From: Anniella stebbinsi
Taxonomy: Eukaryota > Chordata > Lepidosauria > Squamata > Anniellidae
DNA length: 64,000 nt
Assembly: GCA_029215795.1 (NCBI GenBank)
Contig: JARDYH010000003.1
Coordinates: 175,472,382 to 175,536,381, forward strand
Reading direction: 5' to 3'
The first letter of the stretch is position 1. Each line of letters opens with the position of its first letter. The notes below the pieces were generated by a model. It made no database searches and was not told the DNA's origin. It saw nothing but the letters and a program-made list of their open reading frames with translations. The translations under genes and the position numbers were made by a program. Below are positions 11,962 to 25,369 of this stretch, in pieces.

Positions 11962-13613
11962 TGCCAGAGGCACTGAGCAATTAAAATGTAGGGTAGTTTA
12001 GGAAAAGAGAACCCAAGAGGTTCAAAGATACAGATGTGAGAGAATTCAGAAAGACCATAGAAGCATCTAAAAATAAAGTATATTTAATGAATCATAATAT
12101 TCGTAATAGAATTAAAGTTAAAAATGACCAAATTTCATGAAACCTGACATAAGGTTCTTTTTTTAAAAAAGAAATAATGGATAAAAATAGATTTGATTTT
12201 AGCTTTTACAATTTGACACCGAAACATTGCAAGAGTAAATTTGATCATCAAAGTGTCTAACAAAGTTACCAAACTTCCCACAACCACAACTTTCCTCAAA
12301 TTTCCTCAGGAGCTTCTGGGCAGAAATGCTCACATGTTGCTGCAGTTGTTTTTCATTATGGCACAGAGTGGCTGGTTTGAGATGCGAGGAGATGAAGGGA
12401 CCGGAAATGATGCTTGTGCCCAAATGCCCAAATATTTACATTAGGGATGCTTATAGTTTTCATTGGTAATAATGGAAGAAGACCTTCCTATTTTGTCACA
12501 GTTCTGGTGGACCATTTGGAGATAGTAGCTGAAGTTATAAGTTATAAGATATGTAGAGCTTCCGTCTACTGATTCAAACCGTTAGTAGATCTAGCTTGCC
12601 TATTCTGACTTGTAAATATGCTGCCTCTCCAAAATCTCAGGTGCAGGTCTTTCCCAGGCTCACTATCCTTTCTTAGAAATGCTGGGAGCTGGTCCGTTAT
12701 ATACAACTCATAAGTTCTATCCTTGAACGATGGATCCTCTAATAATTGTAACTGTTTAGATGTCTGATTGGATTTTTATTCAATTTTAGGGGAATCAATC
12801 ATGGAGATTTTCAGTAACTAGTGTTCTTTCTCCTATGGCTGTAGGGGTTTGAAACATCTACTGTTCTCAACCTCCCCTACACATAGGATTCATGGTGTAT
12901 AGACTGTTGTGAGCATAAACGTGTAAGTAAACTGAAATTACTTTAATGAAGGTTGGAATACAGTGATATGCCTCCACAGTAAAATGTATGAAGCTGGTCT
13001 AGTATACATTGGCTGAACATCTGTCTCATTGTCCCTAATAATAATCATGTTGTGTGTGCAAAACTATTTTTTGCTACAATAACTGACATTAAACTCAAAT
13101 GAATTATATTTTTGAATTTACAAAGGATGGACTGCAGGATGTTGCAGTGTTATGGGTGTGCAAATATGGGGTGATGGGCCTTTGTATTTGGGGTTGATGT
13201 AAAGTATAAGAATATAATTACAGCCTGAAGAGTTCTCTGTACTAGAAGGAAAGGAGTGGCTACAAATCTTCTCATTAGAGAGCCATAATTGGTGCTCAGA
13301 TGGAGTCAGGTAGTTCTCTAGAATCCTAGCAGAACAAATGCCCTGCTCAATGGCAAAAAGGCCATCTGGATTTTTTGCCATTAAACTGTTAAAAAAAAAG
13401 AGCAACAACGTAAAACAAATGCCACCATATGATCCTTAGTAATACTAAATATATCTGAAAGTATATTCCAGGTATTAACAGGTGAATAAGGACAAGAGAA
13501 AGCTATAAAGAGCCATGCCTCAAATCTCATAAACTACCGCTCTTCTAATCATATCAAATTTGCTAGCATCAGCATTCAAGTGGGGTTTTATTTCCTACAG
13601 CTGTAACTCTATA

Positions 13614-13657
13614 GGTTGGTAATATTAGGATCATGGGTTGGTAATATTAGGATCATG
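13614..13657 (+). repeat. 22-bp tandem duplication
   Basis: GGTTGGTAATATTAGGATCA plus TG occurs twice in a row without change. Confidence 0.93.
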
Positions 13658-14377
13658 GGAATATTATCTATAGTTGGGTTGTCTGCCTGTACTGAATTTA
13701 TAAACAGCAGGTCAAATTTCACTTTATTTTTCTTATATAAATATATAATATAGCCTGTGGGACAGAGAGTCTTTCAGATTCATAAGGAGAGTATCATTTG
13801 GCCCCCAAGATTATGTCAAATTACACATTCCAGAAATGTCACAATGGAAATGGAAGCAGATGACTAATGAAGATATCTTTCAAAGGCATTAACAAAATTA
13901 AGCATATAAGAAAATCTTGTATTAAGTCATCTGTACTCTAGAATTTTCGCATTTCAGATCCAAGTAAGAATTGCACAAGTGGAGTAGAGACTTTGGTAAA
14001 GGCTAATAGTATTGTAAATCAAACATTTACTTATACTCTGCTTTTCTAAATATTCATAGAGGTGAACATTACAATCATTATAATAATGCAAATATGCAAT
14101 CCAAGCCTACAATTAAATACAGTATCTTTTTTCAAAGCATCAGGCACTAGATAGAATTAAATTAATCAGCCATCCATTGTTGATTATTATTTCTTGAATG
14201 CTTACAAAGCGGACCGACAGCCCTTCTGAATTCCTGCAGGAATAGGTTAAGACAGGACTCAGTACTTCAGCATTTCTAAGTATCAGAGCCAACACAAATA
14301 AGCCCCTGCTATGTCTTTTATTGAACTCATGCAAAAATTTACCTTCCCGGACAATTTTAATTCATGGGAATGGTTCA

Positions 14378-14472
14378 GATGTCAGATATGTTAGACCCAC
14401 ACCATTAAGGGCTTAGCAAGTTAAAACCGGCATCTTGAATTGGGCTCGGAAGCTAAATGGTAGTCAATAGAG
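14378..14472 (+). mobile_element. Possible LINE-derived fragment
   Basis: AAGGGCTTAGCAAGTTAAAA, then CATCTTGAATTGGGCTCGGA is wording I know from reptile LINE 3' regions. Weak. Confidence 0.4.
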
Positions 14473-17400
14473 CTGTTGCAAAATTGATTCTTCTCATGCA
14501 GTTTATGTGGTTATTTCCCCCACCCTGGAGGAGCTCTACCTGTATATAAATCCTGCATTTAATGCATCTGAAATTATTCACACCAGGGATTAAATACATT
14601 AATAACAATCTCATCTCTCCCATGTCAAAAGTATCCTAGGCTATTGTGTCATCAGAATTAATCAAGATGATAAAGAATGCTCAGATTACAAAGGGAGAGG
14701 AGTGTTTGGCACCAATAATTATCCTTAAAGATCATAATTTAGGTAAAATCCAATTTCCTGGCTTTGGCAGGTGGCAAGAAAAAAATGTAAATGAATTGTA
14801 GGGTGCTTAGAAACTCAGGAAGCATTTCAGAGGGAAAGTGAACCGATTTAACTGTTTTTAAACACAGCATGTAGAGGGCCTGGTACCATCTGGTACTGTT
14901 TGGATGTTTAGGTAAAACACTAAACCTTGGCTTGCTGAATAGACTGAACCTCACTCATTCCATCTCAAGACTTGACAGAGCAATTGAAGCTAAAGAAAGC
15001 ATTGCTTCAATGATGCCATTTGGCTTTCCGTTAGGAACTAGTCTAAGAATGTTCTTGTATTAAGGCTACTTGTAAGCAAGTTCCATTTAACTTGAACACA
15101 AGTCCCACTGAACTCAGTGGAGCTTTATACTGAGTCAACATGCATAGGATCATGCCCTAAGGGATCAATGGGCACTTTCTATAGTAGCATAACCCTAATT
15201 TAAGCCATCTTCATTTATTATTGTATTTATTATTTATTTATTAAGACTTTTTAAACCACCCTTCATTCTTGGGGATACCAGGGTGGTTTCTTATATAAGA
15301 ATATGGTAGTGTAAGGCTTATTACTTGAGATTTACCAGACTGATTTTGCTCATTTTTGTTTTAAGCTGGAGCTTGAGCTGTGTAGACATGCAGAAAATTT
15401 TGAAAGTTTTTTAAAAAAACCAAAGCTTTAATAGCAAAACAATATGTTTCTGTGCCCTGGCCTAAGGTACTTGGGGGATACAGCTCTCACATAACTCTGC
15501 GCTGTTCAGGAAAAACACAAAGGCATCAAACTCACTCTCAAAGCTGCCGTATTGGTGGCAGGGATGGTGGTAGAGGAGGTGGTGAACACTCTGAGGTGGA
15601 GGCAGTGGAGGAAAAGAAGCAGGCCTAGGAAATACTGGGTTTTTTAATGTGGGGGAAGAGGGAAGGAGTTGGGCTTGAGGCAATGTGTATGAGGAAGCGA
15701 GGGCCAAAAGTCCTTGGTTGTGTTGAAGGAAAGTAACTTCCATACAGCTTCTAGAGGACTGACATAGTGGGAGTCACGGAATAGTATGTTTCCCGCTCAG
15801 ACTACTATTGCCCATAGTGACATGGGCTTCAAACTAGTACAATATTAATAAAATATTACATAATGCAATAAAAACACTAAGGAACAAAGGAGAACGTTCA
15901 GGTGGTGGGAGAAAGGAATCTAAAGTTCTTTGGATTCAATAGTTTAACATGGACGAGAAGGAGGAACTTAGTAGGATGGAAGGAGTCTACTAGGTTACCT
16001 GAGGTCCTTACCCAGGGTGGAAAGGAGTCATGTGTCATTAGGAACTGGGGATGGGGTTAGTCATATTAGATGTATTGTGGATAGGACAAATTGAAAGCTC
16101 AGTAGCAAAGTGTTAATAGAAGACAGCTAAGATCTGTTACTTATTCCCAGGTAATTACCTACAGTTGATCATGGAAGATTTAATTTGTCCTTATATCCAA
16201 TGGCCCAGTATTTACCAAACAACAGGCTGTAGATCAGATTAGCTGTCCTGCTCAATAAGCTACCCTGTTTTCTCTTACAGAATAAAACCGGTGTTGTGCA
16301 ATTCCATTGATCTGAGGTTTCTAGTTGCCTTTTTATTTTTTATTTTTTATATATATAATAGTGGGGGTTTTAGACATAATGTTGATTTTAGTTCTAGACC
16401 ACACAATGTTTAAGGGTGTAGAGATCTCCTTAGATTTTGTCGCTCAGTTTAATTACAGTTTTCCCGTGAAGATTAAGAGGTGATTCTGGCACTTTTGGGT
16501 TTCCTCCCAAATTATTATCCTGATCCCATCTGCTCCCAAGGCAGCAGAAAGCTGGAACACAGGCCCAAGCCACACATCCTAATAAAAATACCACCAGAAT
16601 TCCTGTATTCTGGGAGAGAGTTTTAGGATAACCCTTCTACAAATATGCAAGAAAACGACATTTTAATTGAATTATTACATCAATAATAACGTGTATCTCC
16701 ATCTATGATCTGTCACCACAAAATAATATATATGATGAGTGCTATGTGTGGGTGCATGTTTTGCTGCATGGTGCTGGTAAGTAATGGAACAGCCAGAGCA
16801 AGACAAGTTGTATCAGACTGGTTGAATGCAGTGGCGTCTGGTGCCCATTTGGGCGAGTAGGTTCTGAGATTGCCAGAAGATGACAAGAGAAGGTAATGTG
16901 TGGCAGCTGCACATGTACTTGATTGTGGGGGGATCTCTCTGCCACAAATGAACGGGGGACAGGTATCAGGTCATTGCCCCATTTGCCCCAATATAGAACT
17001 ATCTCTGGTTGAAGGGGCAATGGGGAAGCAATGGGAGAACCTCAATTGGCCTCAGTGAGGGCACCACACAGCTAAATCTGGCTTACTATGCAGCACCATA
17101 ATGATGAGGATCCTGATTTGATGGGATTACCAAGGCCTTTCAAGAAAAAAATAATGATGCCTAAGTAGTATTACACGGGGAACAGTGGCAATGAACAAGT
17201 GTAAAAAGCAAAACAGAAAACACACCCCCCCAAACAAAAACAACGCAAGGAAGAGTGTCTTTGGTTTTCGTTTACTTGCAAAGTCCTCCCTCCCCATGGT
17301 AACTTTTGCCATAGAAATTGAACTGCACAGAAATTTGGCACAGCACTACAATGAATAAAAGTCTTGTGGCAAAATTCAAACATTGTTGCTGCTAAACTAG

Positions 17401-18553
17401 GTTTGTTTTTCTTTAATTCTTCTACAACATTTTAAAAACAGTTTCTTGTGGCTTGAAAGCATTTAAATTTCAGGGTTGTTTCCTCAAAGTGTGTGTTATC
17501 CCTTCCTACTCAGATAATTCATTTGATTACATTTAAAATTGATGATGTACTGAAAACTCAAAAGATTTTGGTTCAAAACGTTGTGATTATACAGAGCCCT
17601 AAATCAAGTGCAAATATTGACTTATCCTAATTAGAGACTTCCGAGGAGATTTAGCAGTCCTTGCCAAGAACGATCAAGAGTGTCCTGTACCTTCTGCATC
17701 AGGAGTTAGAGCAACAAGTTCAGCAAAGAATTTACTGTTCAACAAGAATACACTGACTATTGTATCTCCACCAATACTTCAGCTGTGACTTGCTATGTTA
17801 AGGTAAGGGGAACTCTGCTGCTGACAAGTTGTGGTCCCAAGGGGGAGCCAATGGGGCACAAATGCACAATAAAATACAATTTTAAAAAAACAGTAAAATA
17901 CAGTTAAAATTGAGAGATTAAAAGTCAAACTATACAAGCACCAACAGAAGAAAACATGAGAAACAACTGTAGAACGTTCAATGATGTTGACTTATCACCT
18001 CTCTATGACAGATTATGGGGCGCAGAACAGCACAGCAGGCTGGATGTCAGAGCACCATGGAGAGCTCCTAGCGAGCAACTTGCTCCAACAAGTTCCAAGA
18101 CCACACTGAAGCTTCGTATGATTGGGCTGCCAGAGCCCTCTTTCAGTCTCCACCGCTCCTAGCAAAGTGAACAGCCTTAAAGGGGAAGGCCTCTTGCCTG
18201 GAACTGAGCACTCTGTCCCGCCAAGAGCTCATGCCAGGCGCACTGCCTGCATTGGCACACTGACTCCGTGGATTGTGGAGCTCTGTGTGTGTGTGTGTTC
18301 TGGCCTATTCCTCGTTCCCCATCCTTTGTGTCAATGTCCAGACCCCTGCTGTACTCTGGGGACATGACCCTTGCTGCTAGGCCCTTCCTATTCTTAAGTT
18401 TCTTGCACATTCTCAGTTTAGGGAGAATGAATGCACATGGAGTGGGGGAGTTGTTGTGGCAGCAGACTCTACCCGTAATCTGTGCATGTCCTAAAGCAAG
18501 TGTACTGAAGTAGGCGCTCTTCAAATGTAAAACAGGCCTTCCCCAATCTGCTT

Positions 18554-18648
18554 CCCTCCAGATGTTTTGTATTACAACTCCCATTCTCCTGACCAGTGGC
18601 TATGATGGCAGGGGCTAATGGGAGTTGAAGTCCAAACCATCTGGAGGG
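18554..18648. mobile_element. Fold-back MITE (CTCCAGATGT family)
   Basis: CCCTCCAGATGTTTTG and CAACTCCCATT pair with AATGGGAGTTG and CCATCTGGAGGG. Confidence 0.7.
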
Positions 18649-19338
18649 CACCAGGATGAAGAAGGCTGATTTAGGGCAAGGGTGAAGAAGCCCTCCATGA
18701 CATTTCTTCCCCCACCTCCTCCAGCATGCTTGTCCTACTGAAACATTGCATTTGTGAGGGAATTGAAAGGGAAATTGCAGAGATTGGGGAGTGAAGGAGC
18801 TTTAAACTTTGGCTGAGCATTGTGGGAGAACACAGGTTTTTGTCACTCTCCTAATTACACTCATTGTAACTAAGCACCTCTTGCACAAATTCATGTCAAG
18901 CTGGGCCCTGCGCTTTCCTTAGGACTAAATCAAGGGCTGATTCTCAAGGAATTGTTCTTGGAGGCAGGGTTGGGGGAAGGGGAGGAAAAGGGATATTATT
19001 TTAGATATTTAATCACAGCAACCTACTCCAAGGAAACATTTACTTCATTAAAACTGAACAACATAGGAATGGTGAAGAGCAATAGCCCTTGGGAGAATTT
19101 TTAAAAAATCTCATATGAATTGTGATCATTAACACCATGGCTTAGCTGAGGTTTACTGTGATGAATTTTACTTTGTTCATGCCACATGTAATTCCATCAG
19201 ATTTAAGGAGAAAAAAGAGCTACTAAATAGCGAGATAACAAAAAGCTATCTGACTTCAGCATAGAAAGTGAAATGTAATACCATAATAATAACTTTGTGT
19301 AACACTATTTCGGAAATTTAAGATGGGTTTTTGTTTTA

Positions 19339-19374
19339 AAACAAACAAACAAACAAACAAACAAACAAACAAAC
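19339..19374 (+). repeat. (AAAC)n microsatellite
   Basis: About 9 units. Confidence 0.95.
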
Positions 19375-20289
19375 GTAGCCATTGTCGTTGGGAAGAAGGT
19401 GCTATCCAGAAAGTCCTCTGGATCATAAACCAAATAAAGCAGCAATTGTCTCTAGTTTCTTATAAGGCCAGCCTAACGAGTTTCACATACTGAGGGAAAA
19501 AAATAGGCCACTATGTAGTGCATCTGGTTGGGCGGGCACCACAATGAGTGGAAATGCTCATTTCTGGAATGGGCATATGCCCTGGGCCACCTGCGCCAGG
19601 ACTGCATCGGATACTACCCATTGGTTAGCACAGTTTTACAAGGGAAGAATGCAGATTGAGTGATCATACCCAAGGCCATCCAGTAGCTCCGAAGCTGAGC
19701 TTAGACTTGAATTCAGATTTCTCCAGTACAGGTGCACCACTAACCAAAAACAGAAATGCATGAAGACTCAATGTGAAAAAAAGCAAATGCAAGGTTGATA
19801 GTGAGGTGCAAGGCAACAGCAAGCTACTGCCAACTTGGGGGTGGGGTGTTATGTGGTACAGGGAAGGCATATTCCCAGACACAGTATACTTTCAAGTATA
19901 TCAAATAGATTAGATACATTAAGGGTTCTATAAATCTGTTAATCAAAGAAATATAACAATGAGTTAAAATGGCCAAGTAGGCTCCAGTAGAATCAAAGCT
20001 GCTGAAGCCATGCCCTACATTGCCCTTGAAATGCTCCGATGGGGGGGGGGGTCCTACCAGCATGCAGGCGCTGTACATGCACAGAGTTCTGATACATTGT
20101 GACTGCATCTAGGTTGGGGGCAGTGTTTGTTGCCATGATCACACTCCTACATACATGTATCCACTGTACATGCAATTATCGAAAGTCTTTCTAGAGGAAC
20201 CAAATCAGAAAATGTATAAAACTTAATGCATGGATATGGAACTCAACACAATCCAAGAACCATCAGACAAATTGAATATATTACGTTAC

Positions 20290-20556
20290 CACTTCTGTTT
20301 CCTTCCAGATAGGTTCCATTTCGGGTTGGGCTTGATGTCTGATGCCTCAAACTAGCAGTTGATGGCCCTCCAGAAGCCATCTGACCAGAACGATGACTAC
20401 AAGAGGAAGAGGATCCTCCACCATGACGTCCATCTCCAGAACTCTGCCTCATAGAGTACACAGATCCCATACAATTAAAGGCAGAATCTGAGGGATCTAC
20501 GCTGTAGTGCTTTGTGGTCACTGGATCAATCAGGTAGTCTTCAGGGATTACTGTTT
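20290..20556 (-). CDS. SCML4: SCML4 exon, Ser/Gly-rich linker before SAM
   Basis: The 267-nt exon has a TTTGAGCAG acceptor and an AGTG/GTAACG donor. It encodes ETVIPEDYLIDPVTTKHYSV, DPSDSAFNCMGSVYSM, then a Ser/Gly-rich stretch (GDGRHGGGSSSSCSHRS) and SGGPSTASLRHQTSSPTRN. It ends in LEGNRS, with one base of an Ala codon carried to the next exon. In the human protein as I recall it, the same region holds a YSVD core and an LEGNR end, with the middle poorly conserved. The region is low complexity and likely disordered and is the fastest-diverging part of the gene seen here. No domain is recognised in it. Confidence 0.92.
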
Positions 20557-21578
20557 CTGCTCAAAAGGAAAGGATAAATGGTTAATGAAATAAAATCACT
20601 GATTTTCTATGAAAGCGAAATTAGTTTTTTAAAATTATCTTTTTCTGTTTTCACAAAGTCTTAAATATCAGACAGACAGCTTCAATCCATTAGAAAACTA
20701 TAGTGTGAACAAAATTAAAAGAACTGTGCTATGTGAGATTTAATTCATCGATGAGGATTTATAATAGGAAACGGGTTTGAATTAATTTCTAGGACAGGAG
20801 CTCTCTAGTCCTAAAATTAATTAATAATATATGCAAGTCAAATTAACTTGAGACTGATTGACTACAGTGCTTGGTTTATATCCGAATGATTTTTTGTATA
20901 ATTAGAGAACGTGTATTATTTAAAGAGATATGTAGGCTGATAATGTTCCTGGGCAGGTGGAGCACGGCTCATATTTGTCTAATGACACAATGCAAATCAT
21001 AGAGTAGATAGTGGATCAAGTCCCCTATTTACTTGCACTTTCAACAGGAAGGTGAAGATAATAATAATAGGGCATGCAGTTAATTAGTTAAGAACTCCTG
21101 CCAGCAAATGAGAAACAAAAACTGATTTTGATTGGTGCTACAAATTACTTGTGTAAGGTACTGTGTTCCACCACAGAAACTAAACATTGTTCAGAAAAGT
21201 GAACTTTTCCCACTAGAAGAGAACTACTTCATTTTGAGGGTGTGTCAGGATTTTCTGCATTTTCAGTAGACAAGGTGTGCTGATGATGTCATGCAGACTA
21301 TGACACATTGTCACATGTGGACTGTGGCCACCCACGCTTAGCCCACGATTTCCCCTTTCTGTGGATGATTAAGTGCAGATGACACAAGTTCAGGGGGCAT
21401 TGGATGCAGGCATAATATAGTTTGCAGGAATCAAATGTGCTCAGGGAACACATTGTAGTTTTGAAAAGTTCCCTCAGTATTGGTGGGAACTAGAGGGTCA
21501 TAGCAGCCCAGTACTGTCAAGTTAAACAGGCTTCAAATCTGGCTCCCAGCCTGACTACCTGGTGATGCTGGTGGCTGA

Positions 21579-21805
21579 GGGCCAGACTAGATATGACACT
21601 AAATGTGTCACTTGAAGCACCACTTGAAGCACCACAGTTGTTTTTTAAGTGGTACAAGCTACAGTGTGTATGGGGAGGGGATTTTCATTGGGATCTCAGA
21701 GTGTGGAAAGGAGGGTTAATCTGTTCCTTCCCCCATAGTGGTCCCAATGAAAACCATTTTAAAATCTATGGCATTTCAAGTTTAGTATCATATCTAGTTT
21801 GTCCC
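21579..21805. mobile_element. MITE with paired ends
   Basis: Ends GGGCCAGACTAGATATGACA and, inward from the right, GGGACAAACTAGATATGATA. Flanks are TGA and TAA, a possible worn 3-bp duplication. Confidence 0.7.
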
Positions 21806-22126
21806 TAAATCTGAAACTTTCTGTATATATACTGTTGCTGGAACTAGCTGGAAGATAACAGATGGTTCCCTTGAATTTTGGGGGGCTCTGGGGTCCAGAG
21901 TCTGTCCCAGTGATGGACAGAAAATTATCAACTTGTCCTAGGCTTAGAATGCTCTGTCTTATGGCATTGTTCCCCACCACAATGTTTGTGTATCCTTTCA
22001 GACTGGCTGTGGCCAAGCATGACGGTTCGCACTGTCATGGGAGATTCTGTCTCATGTGTGTTACGGGGATTACAACAAATCCATACAATCTACTTGAAAA
22101 CTTTGTATGATACAAAATGGGCATGG

Positions 22127-22137
22127 CAGATAGATAG

Positions 22138-22168
<31 letters not shown>
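22127..22168 (+). repeat. (GATA)n(GA)n microsatellite
   Basis: Compound tract. Confidence 0.95.
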
Positions 22169-23530
22169 TGGGGCAGTATGCATTGCTGGCAATCCACCAC
22201 TGCTAAACATATTGCAGTAGTGGGAACAGCAGTAGTGCCATGGGAAGCTAGCGCTTGCTAGAGCAACCAAAGAAAATAGTTGCAACCTATACTTCTGGAA
22301 GGGGTAAAGTCAGCTGAGCCCCCTTCCTCAAGCTCTGCTGACATGTCCCATTGCAGAAGTGGTCATTTCAGCAAGTTTCTGGTTGTGCTAGCCAGCACTA
22401 GTTTCCCACTCCACTAGCAGTCATTCCTGCTAGTGCAGCATGTTTAGCACTAGCGGATTGTCAACACTGGGCACTGCCCCATATCTCCACTTCCCACATC
22501 TATCTCTTAGGCTTCTCTCATGCTATCCTTTATGCCCCCCCTCTCTCTCAAAGGCAACTATGATATCCAATACATGGACATCAGGTGTCAGGTGGGGAAA
22601 GGCAGCCCAAACTTAGTTTGGTCAAATGTTTGCCTAAGCAATATAACTATACAAATTGGATGGCCAGACTTAAGTGTATTGCTAGAACATTAGAAACTCT
22701 CTACCACACACAGAGAAAAAAGTACCATAACTTCTATTTTAATTTGTTTATCTTTATCTCAGGTTTTGCAGTGTTTCAATATCTAGGCTTTCCCAATTCA
22801 ATTCCTCATTAATGTCTTTCTTTCTTTTGCTTCCTTGTCAGTGACACTGCTCATATTCCTGAAATCACCCCATGACCCCATCCTTGTATCTTTTTAAGTG
22901 CTATAATATTTTTCTTATAACAGGATGACCAGATGTGACCCATTCATTTTCAGCATTGTGAGCTCATGGTCACCCAGCCTTCTCTTCTGTTTTAGCTATG
23001 CTGCAGGTTCATCTAATTGCTTGGCCTGCTTCCTAGGCATTGTTGAGTAGATCCAACCAGCCCTAAGGCCTTATTTTAAAGACTGCCTAAATAATTAATA
23101 TCTTGGTGTTATATATATAATGCTGAGAGTGATTCAGCATCTATTTCAGGTCTGATCTCACCCTAGGGCAGACAACTCATTGAAGTTCTTATCAAGATGA
23201 CGATCTAGAGAAGCCTTACAGATGGCATTACTGCTCCTTCAAACCAACAGACATCACCCCCAACTGATCTTTACTAATGCTTTCAATCTTCCAGGATGCT
23301 CTTTCTTTTGACCTGGGAGCCCCTCACCAGGTGTAAATCTGATTCTAGCTACCATGAGCACATTTCACTGGAGTTGCAAGAGAGGAAGCATGACTGACAT
23401 TTCCTTCTCCCATCCCTCCTGCCTCATTTCTGGTTTTCATGCCAAGGGGCAAGACGAACATCTCCCCTACAGGGATAAAGGTGAGGCACACCAACAACAT
23501 AGGCAAGTACAATGAGAATTACTTCAAGGT

Positions 23531-23996
23531 GGCAGGATCTACACTACTGCTTTATAATGGTTTTGACAACTTTTGGGCCCAGGACAACATCATCATCATC
23601 ATCATCATCATCATCATTTTATTTATTTCTAACCTGCCTCTCCCTCCGGATCGAAGCGGAGTACAACAATAAATATAAATACAAGGACCATAAAATAGAT
23701 AAAACATTAAAAACAAATTAAAACTAATACATTATTAAAAACATCTTAAAAATTCAACTGGGTAGGCCTGCCAGAAGAGATCAGTCTTCACGGCTCTCTT
23801 AAATTCAAGGAAACTGCTAATTTGTCGAATCTCCTCCAGCAGGCCATTCCACAGTCTGGGAGCGGCAGAAGAGAAGGTCCTCTGGGTAACACTCGTCACC
23901 CTAGTTCTGGCTGATCGAAGTAATTTCTTCCCAGAGGACCTGAGCATGTGGGGTGGATTATACAGGAGAAGTGTTATGTGCTTGGTGTAGATCTGG
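23531..23996 (+). mobile_element. Small MITE split by a LINE insertion
   Basis: The left half (GGCAGGATCTACACTACTGC to GGGCCCAGGAC) and the right end (AGTGTTATGTGCTTGGTGTAG) of the same MITE family are separated by a minus-strand LINE 3' end at 23588-23955. The LINE is therefore younger than the MITE. Confidence 0.75.
23588..23955 (-). mobile_element. LINE 3' end, 5' truncated, (ATC)n tail
   Basis: The minus strand encodes RTFSSAAPRLWNGLLEEIRQ, the C-terminal signature of the ORF2 of CR1/L2/Jockey-like non-LTR retrotransposons, then an AT-rich 3' UTR and a (GAT)n tail, seen as (ATC)n on the plus strand. Confidence 0.8.
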
Positions 23997-24002
23997 ATGG
24001 TG

Positions 24003-24365
24003 AGAATTCTGCGAATCTACTTATTTATTTGTTTGCTTAATTATTTCATTAAAACATTTTAATGTTGTCCTTTATCATAATTCATTCCAGGATAGTTTAT
24101 AAAATCAAAAAGTACGATACCCCCAAACAGGAGGAGATTTAAATAGACTGGCAGGTAAAAACACTTCAGCAAGTTAAAAAGCCTAGGAAACTAAAGGAAG
24201 GTTTTGTCTGGTATCTAAAAGGAAACCACTTTGACACCAGGTGGGCCTCCTGGGAGTGGATGTTCTATAGTCAGCATACCACAGCCAAAAACGTCCTCTC
24301 TCTCATTGCTACCTGCTTTGCTTCTGAGAGGGGTTCCACTTGGATAAGGGCTTCACCAGATAAGT
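24003..24365 (-). mobile_element. LINE 3' end, minus strand
   Basis: It starts with a TTTATTTGTTTGCTTAATTA tail and runs through decayed 3' UTR and C-terminal sequence (CCTCCTGGGAGTGGATGTTC region). Clade assignment is uncertain. Confidence 0.5.
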
Positions 24366-24376
24366 TAAGTTACTGG

Positions 24377-24719
24377 GGACAGATCTACACCTTTTGTCAA
24401 ATCATTACAAATGTGGAATAACAAGCAGGAAATAACACAATGTTCAGACTACACGGTAAGCCATAGTTAAGCTGCTAATGGTTTTGCAGCATAGTGAGTG
24501 GGTTTAAACCATGGTTATGTAGCCACAGTGGTTAGGAATCGTTCACACAACATGCTAAGTCATGGTTCACAAGACCTACTCAACCATAATGTTTAACCAC
24601 CATGGCTTAGCCTGTCGTCTGAATAGGGTCTATGAAAGCAGTATATGGAATGTGGATTGTGCCCCAACAGTTATCGGTGCATTTCAATACTGCTATAAAG
24701 CAGTAGTGTAAATCTAGCC
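24377..24719 (-). mobile_element. Small MITE carrying a nested MITE
   Basis: On the minus strand the right part reads GGCTAGATTTACACTACTGC then AACTGTTGGGGCACA, matching the family at 8982. The left end is GGACAGATCTACACC. A different MITE occupies about 24435-24632 within it. Confidence 0.7.
24435..24632 (+). mobile_element. Nested Harbinger-like MITE (AACCATGG-rich)
   Basis: Ends ACAATGTTCAGACTACAC and, inward from the right, AGACCCTATTCAGACGACAG. The TTCAGACNACA block recalls the Harbinger termini. The interior has AAACCATGGTTATG. A related copy is at 58982-59196. Confidence 0.65.
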
Positions 24720-25369
24720 TTTGATAGTTGATACAGGAGAAGGCGCTCCCTGAGGTACAGCTGTATGTTAACTATCTATTAACTATCAAGGAAAAACACT
24801 CAACTATCTAATTTGACTTTGTTAATAGTGCTTCATCTCTGAGTCTAAAATTTCCCAAGGATAAGGATCATTTTCTCATTATGGCTATATATTTCTCACT
24901 AACCAGCCAAACTGCTGTTCTAATCTGGTTTGCAGAGCAGTTCACATATCTGATAGGCAAAACTACACAAGCCCTGGCGCCAATGGGGAATTTAACCCTA
25001 AAGGGACCTCAGCAGTGACCTCACATGTGCTTGGAGATCCCAGCCTCCCAATGGCTGATGTAATTTGCATTAAAAACAAACAAACTAGGTTAGATGCAAA
25101 CATCAAATGTAATTTTGTCCCTAAAGGATGACAGCTAAAAATAATGATTCAGGTGTCTCGCCCATCTTGCACTGGAACAACTTGGGGTCCTTGTCAGCTT
25201 CCTAACTCTTCTGGATGAATTCTGCCAGACAGTTCACCACACCAGGAATGTCTGCAAAGAGGAGTCGTGTCAGTTAAGCTTGTGGCAAATTTAGTGTGGA
25301 AAGTAAGCCCATCATTTGCCTCAAGGAGGTGGTTTCTTTTTACAGAGGTTACTGTGTGGTGTGTACAGA

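Larger units (their letters stand above)
7372..20289 (-). other. SCML4: SCML4 intron, 12.9 kb
   Basis: GT-AG intron on the minus strand. Identified content: a LINE 3' end split by a hAT MITE (7770-8537), a small MITE (8982-9110), SINE fragments and microsatellites (10720-11400), a T-rich element with a 31-bp-arm hairpin (11492-11961), a weak LINE-like piece (about 14378-14470) and a fold-back MITE (18554-18648). Unexplained by me: 9115-10340, 12000-13600, 13660-14340, 14480-17850, 18670-19330 and 19380-20280. The stretch 9400-9740 has a promoter-like look (TATAAAAATATAAAGG) but no second copy or flanking duplication was seen. Confidence 0.8.

Noticed and set aside
18122..18651. Several short frames on both strands
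   Set aside because: They overlap each other and a fold-back MITE. Nothing recognisable.
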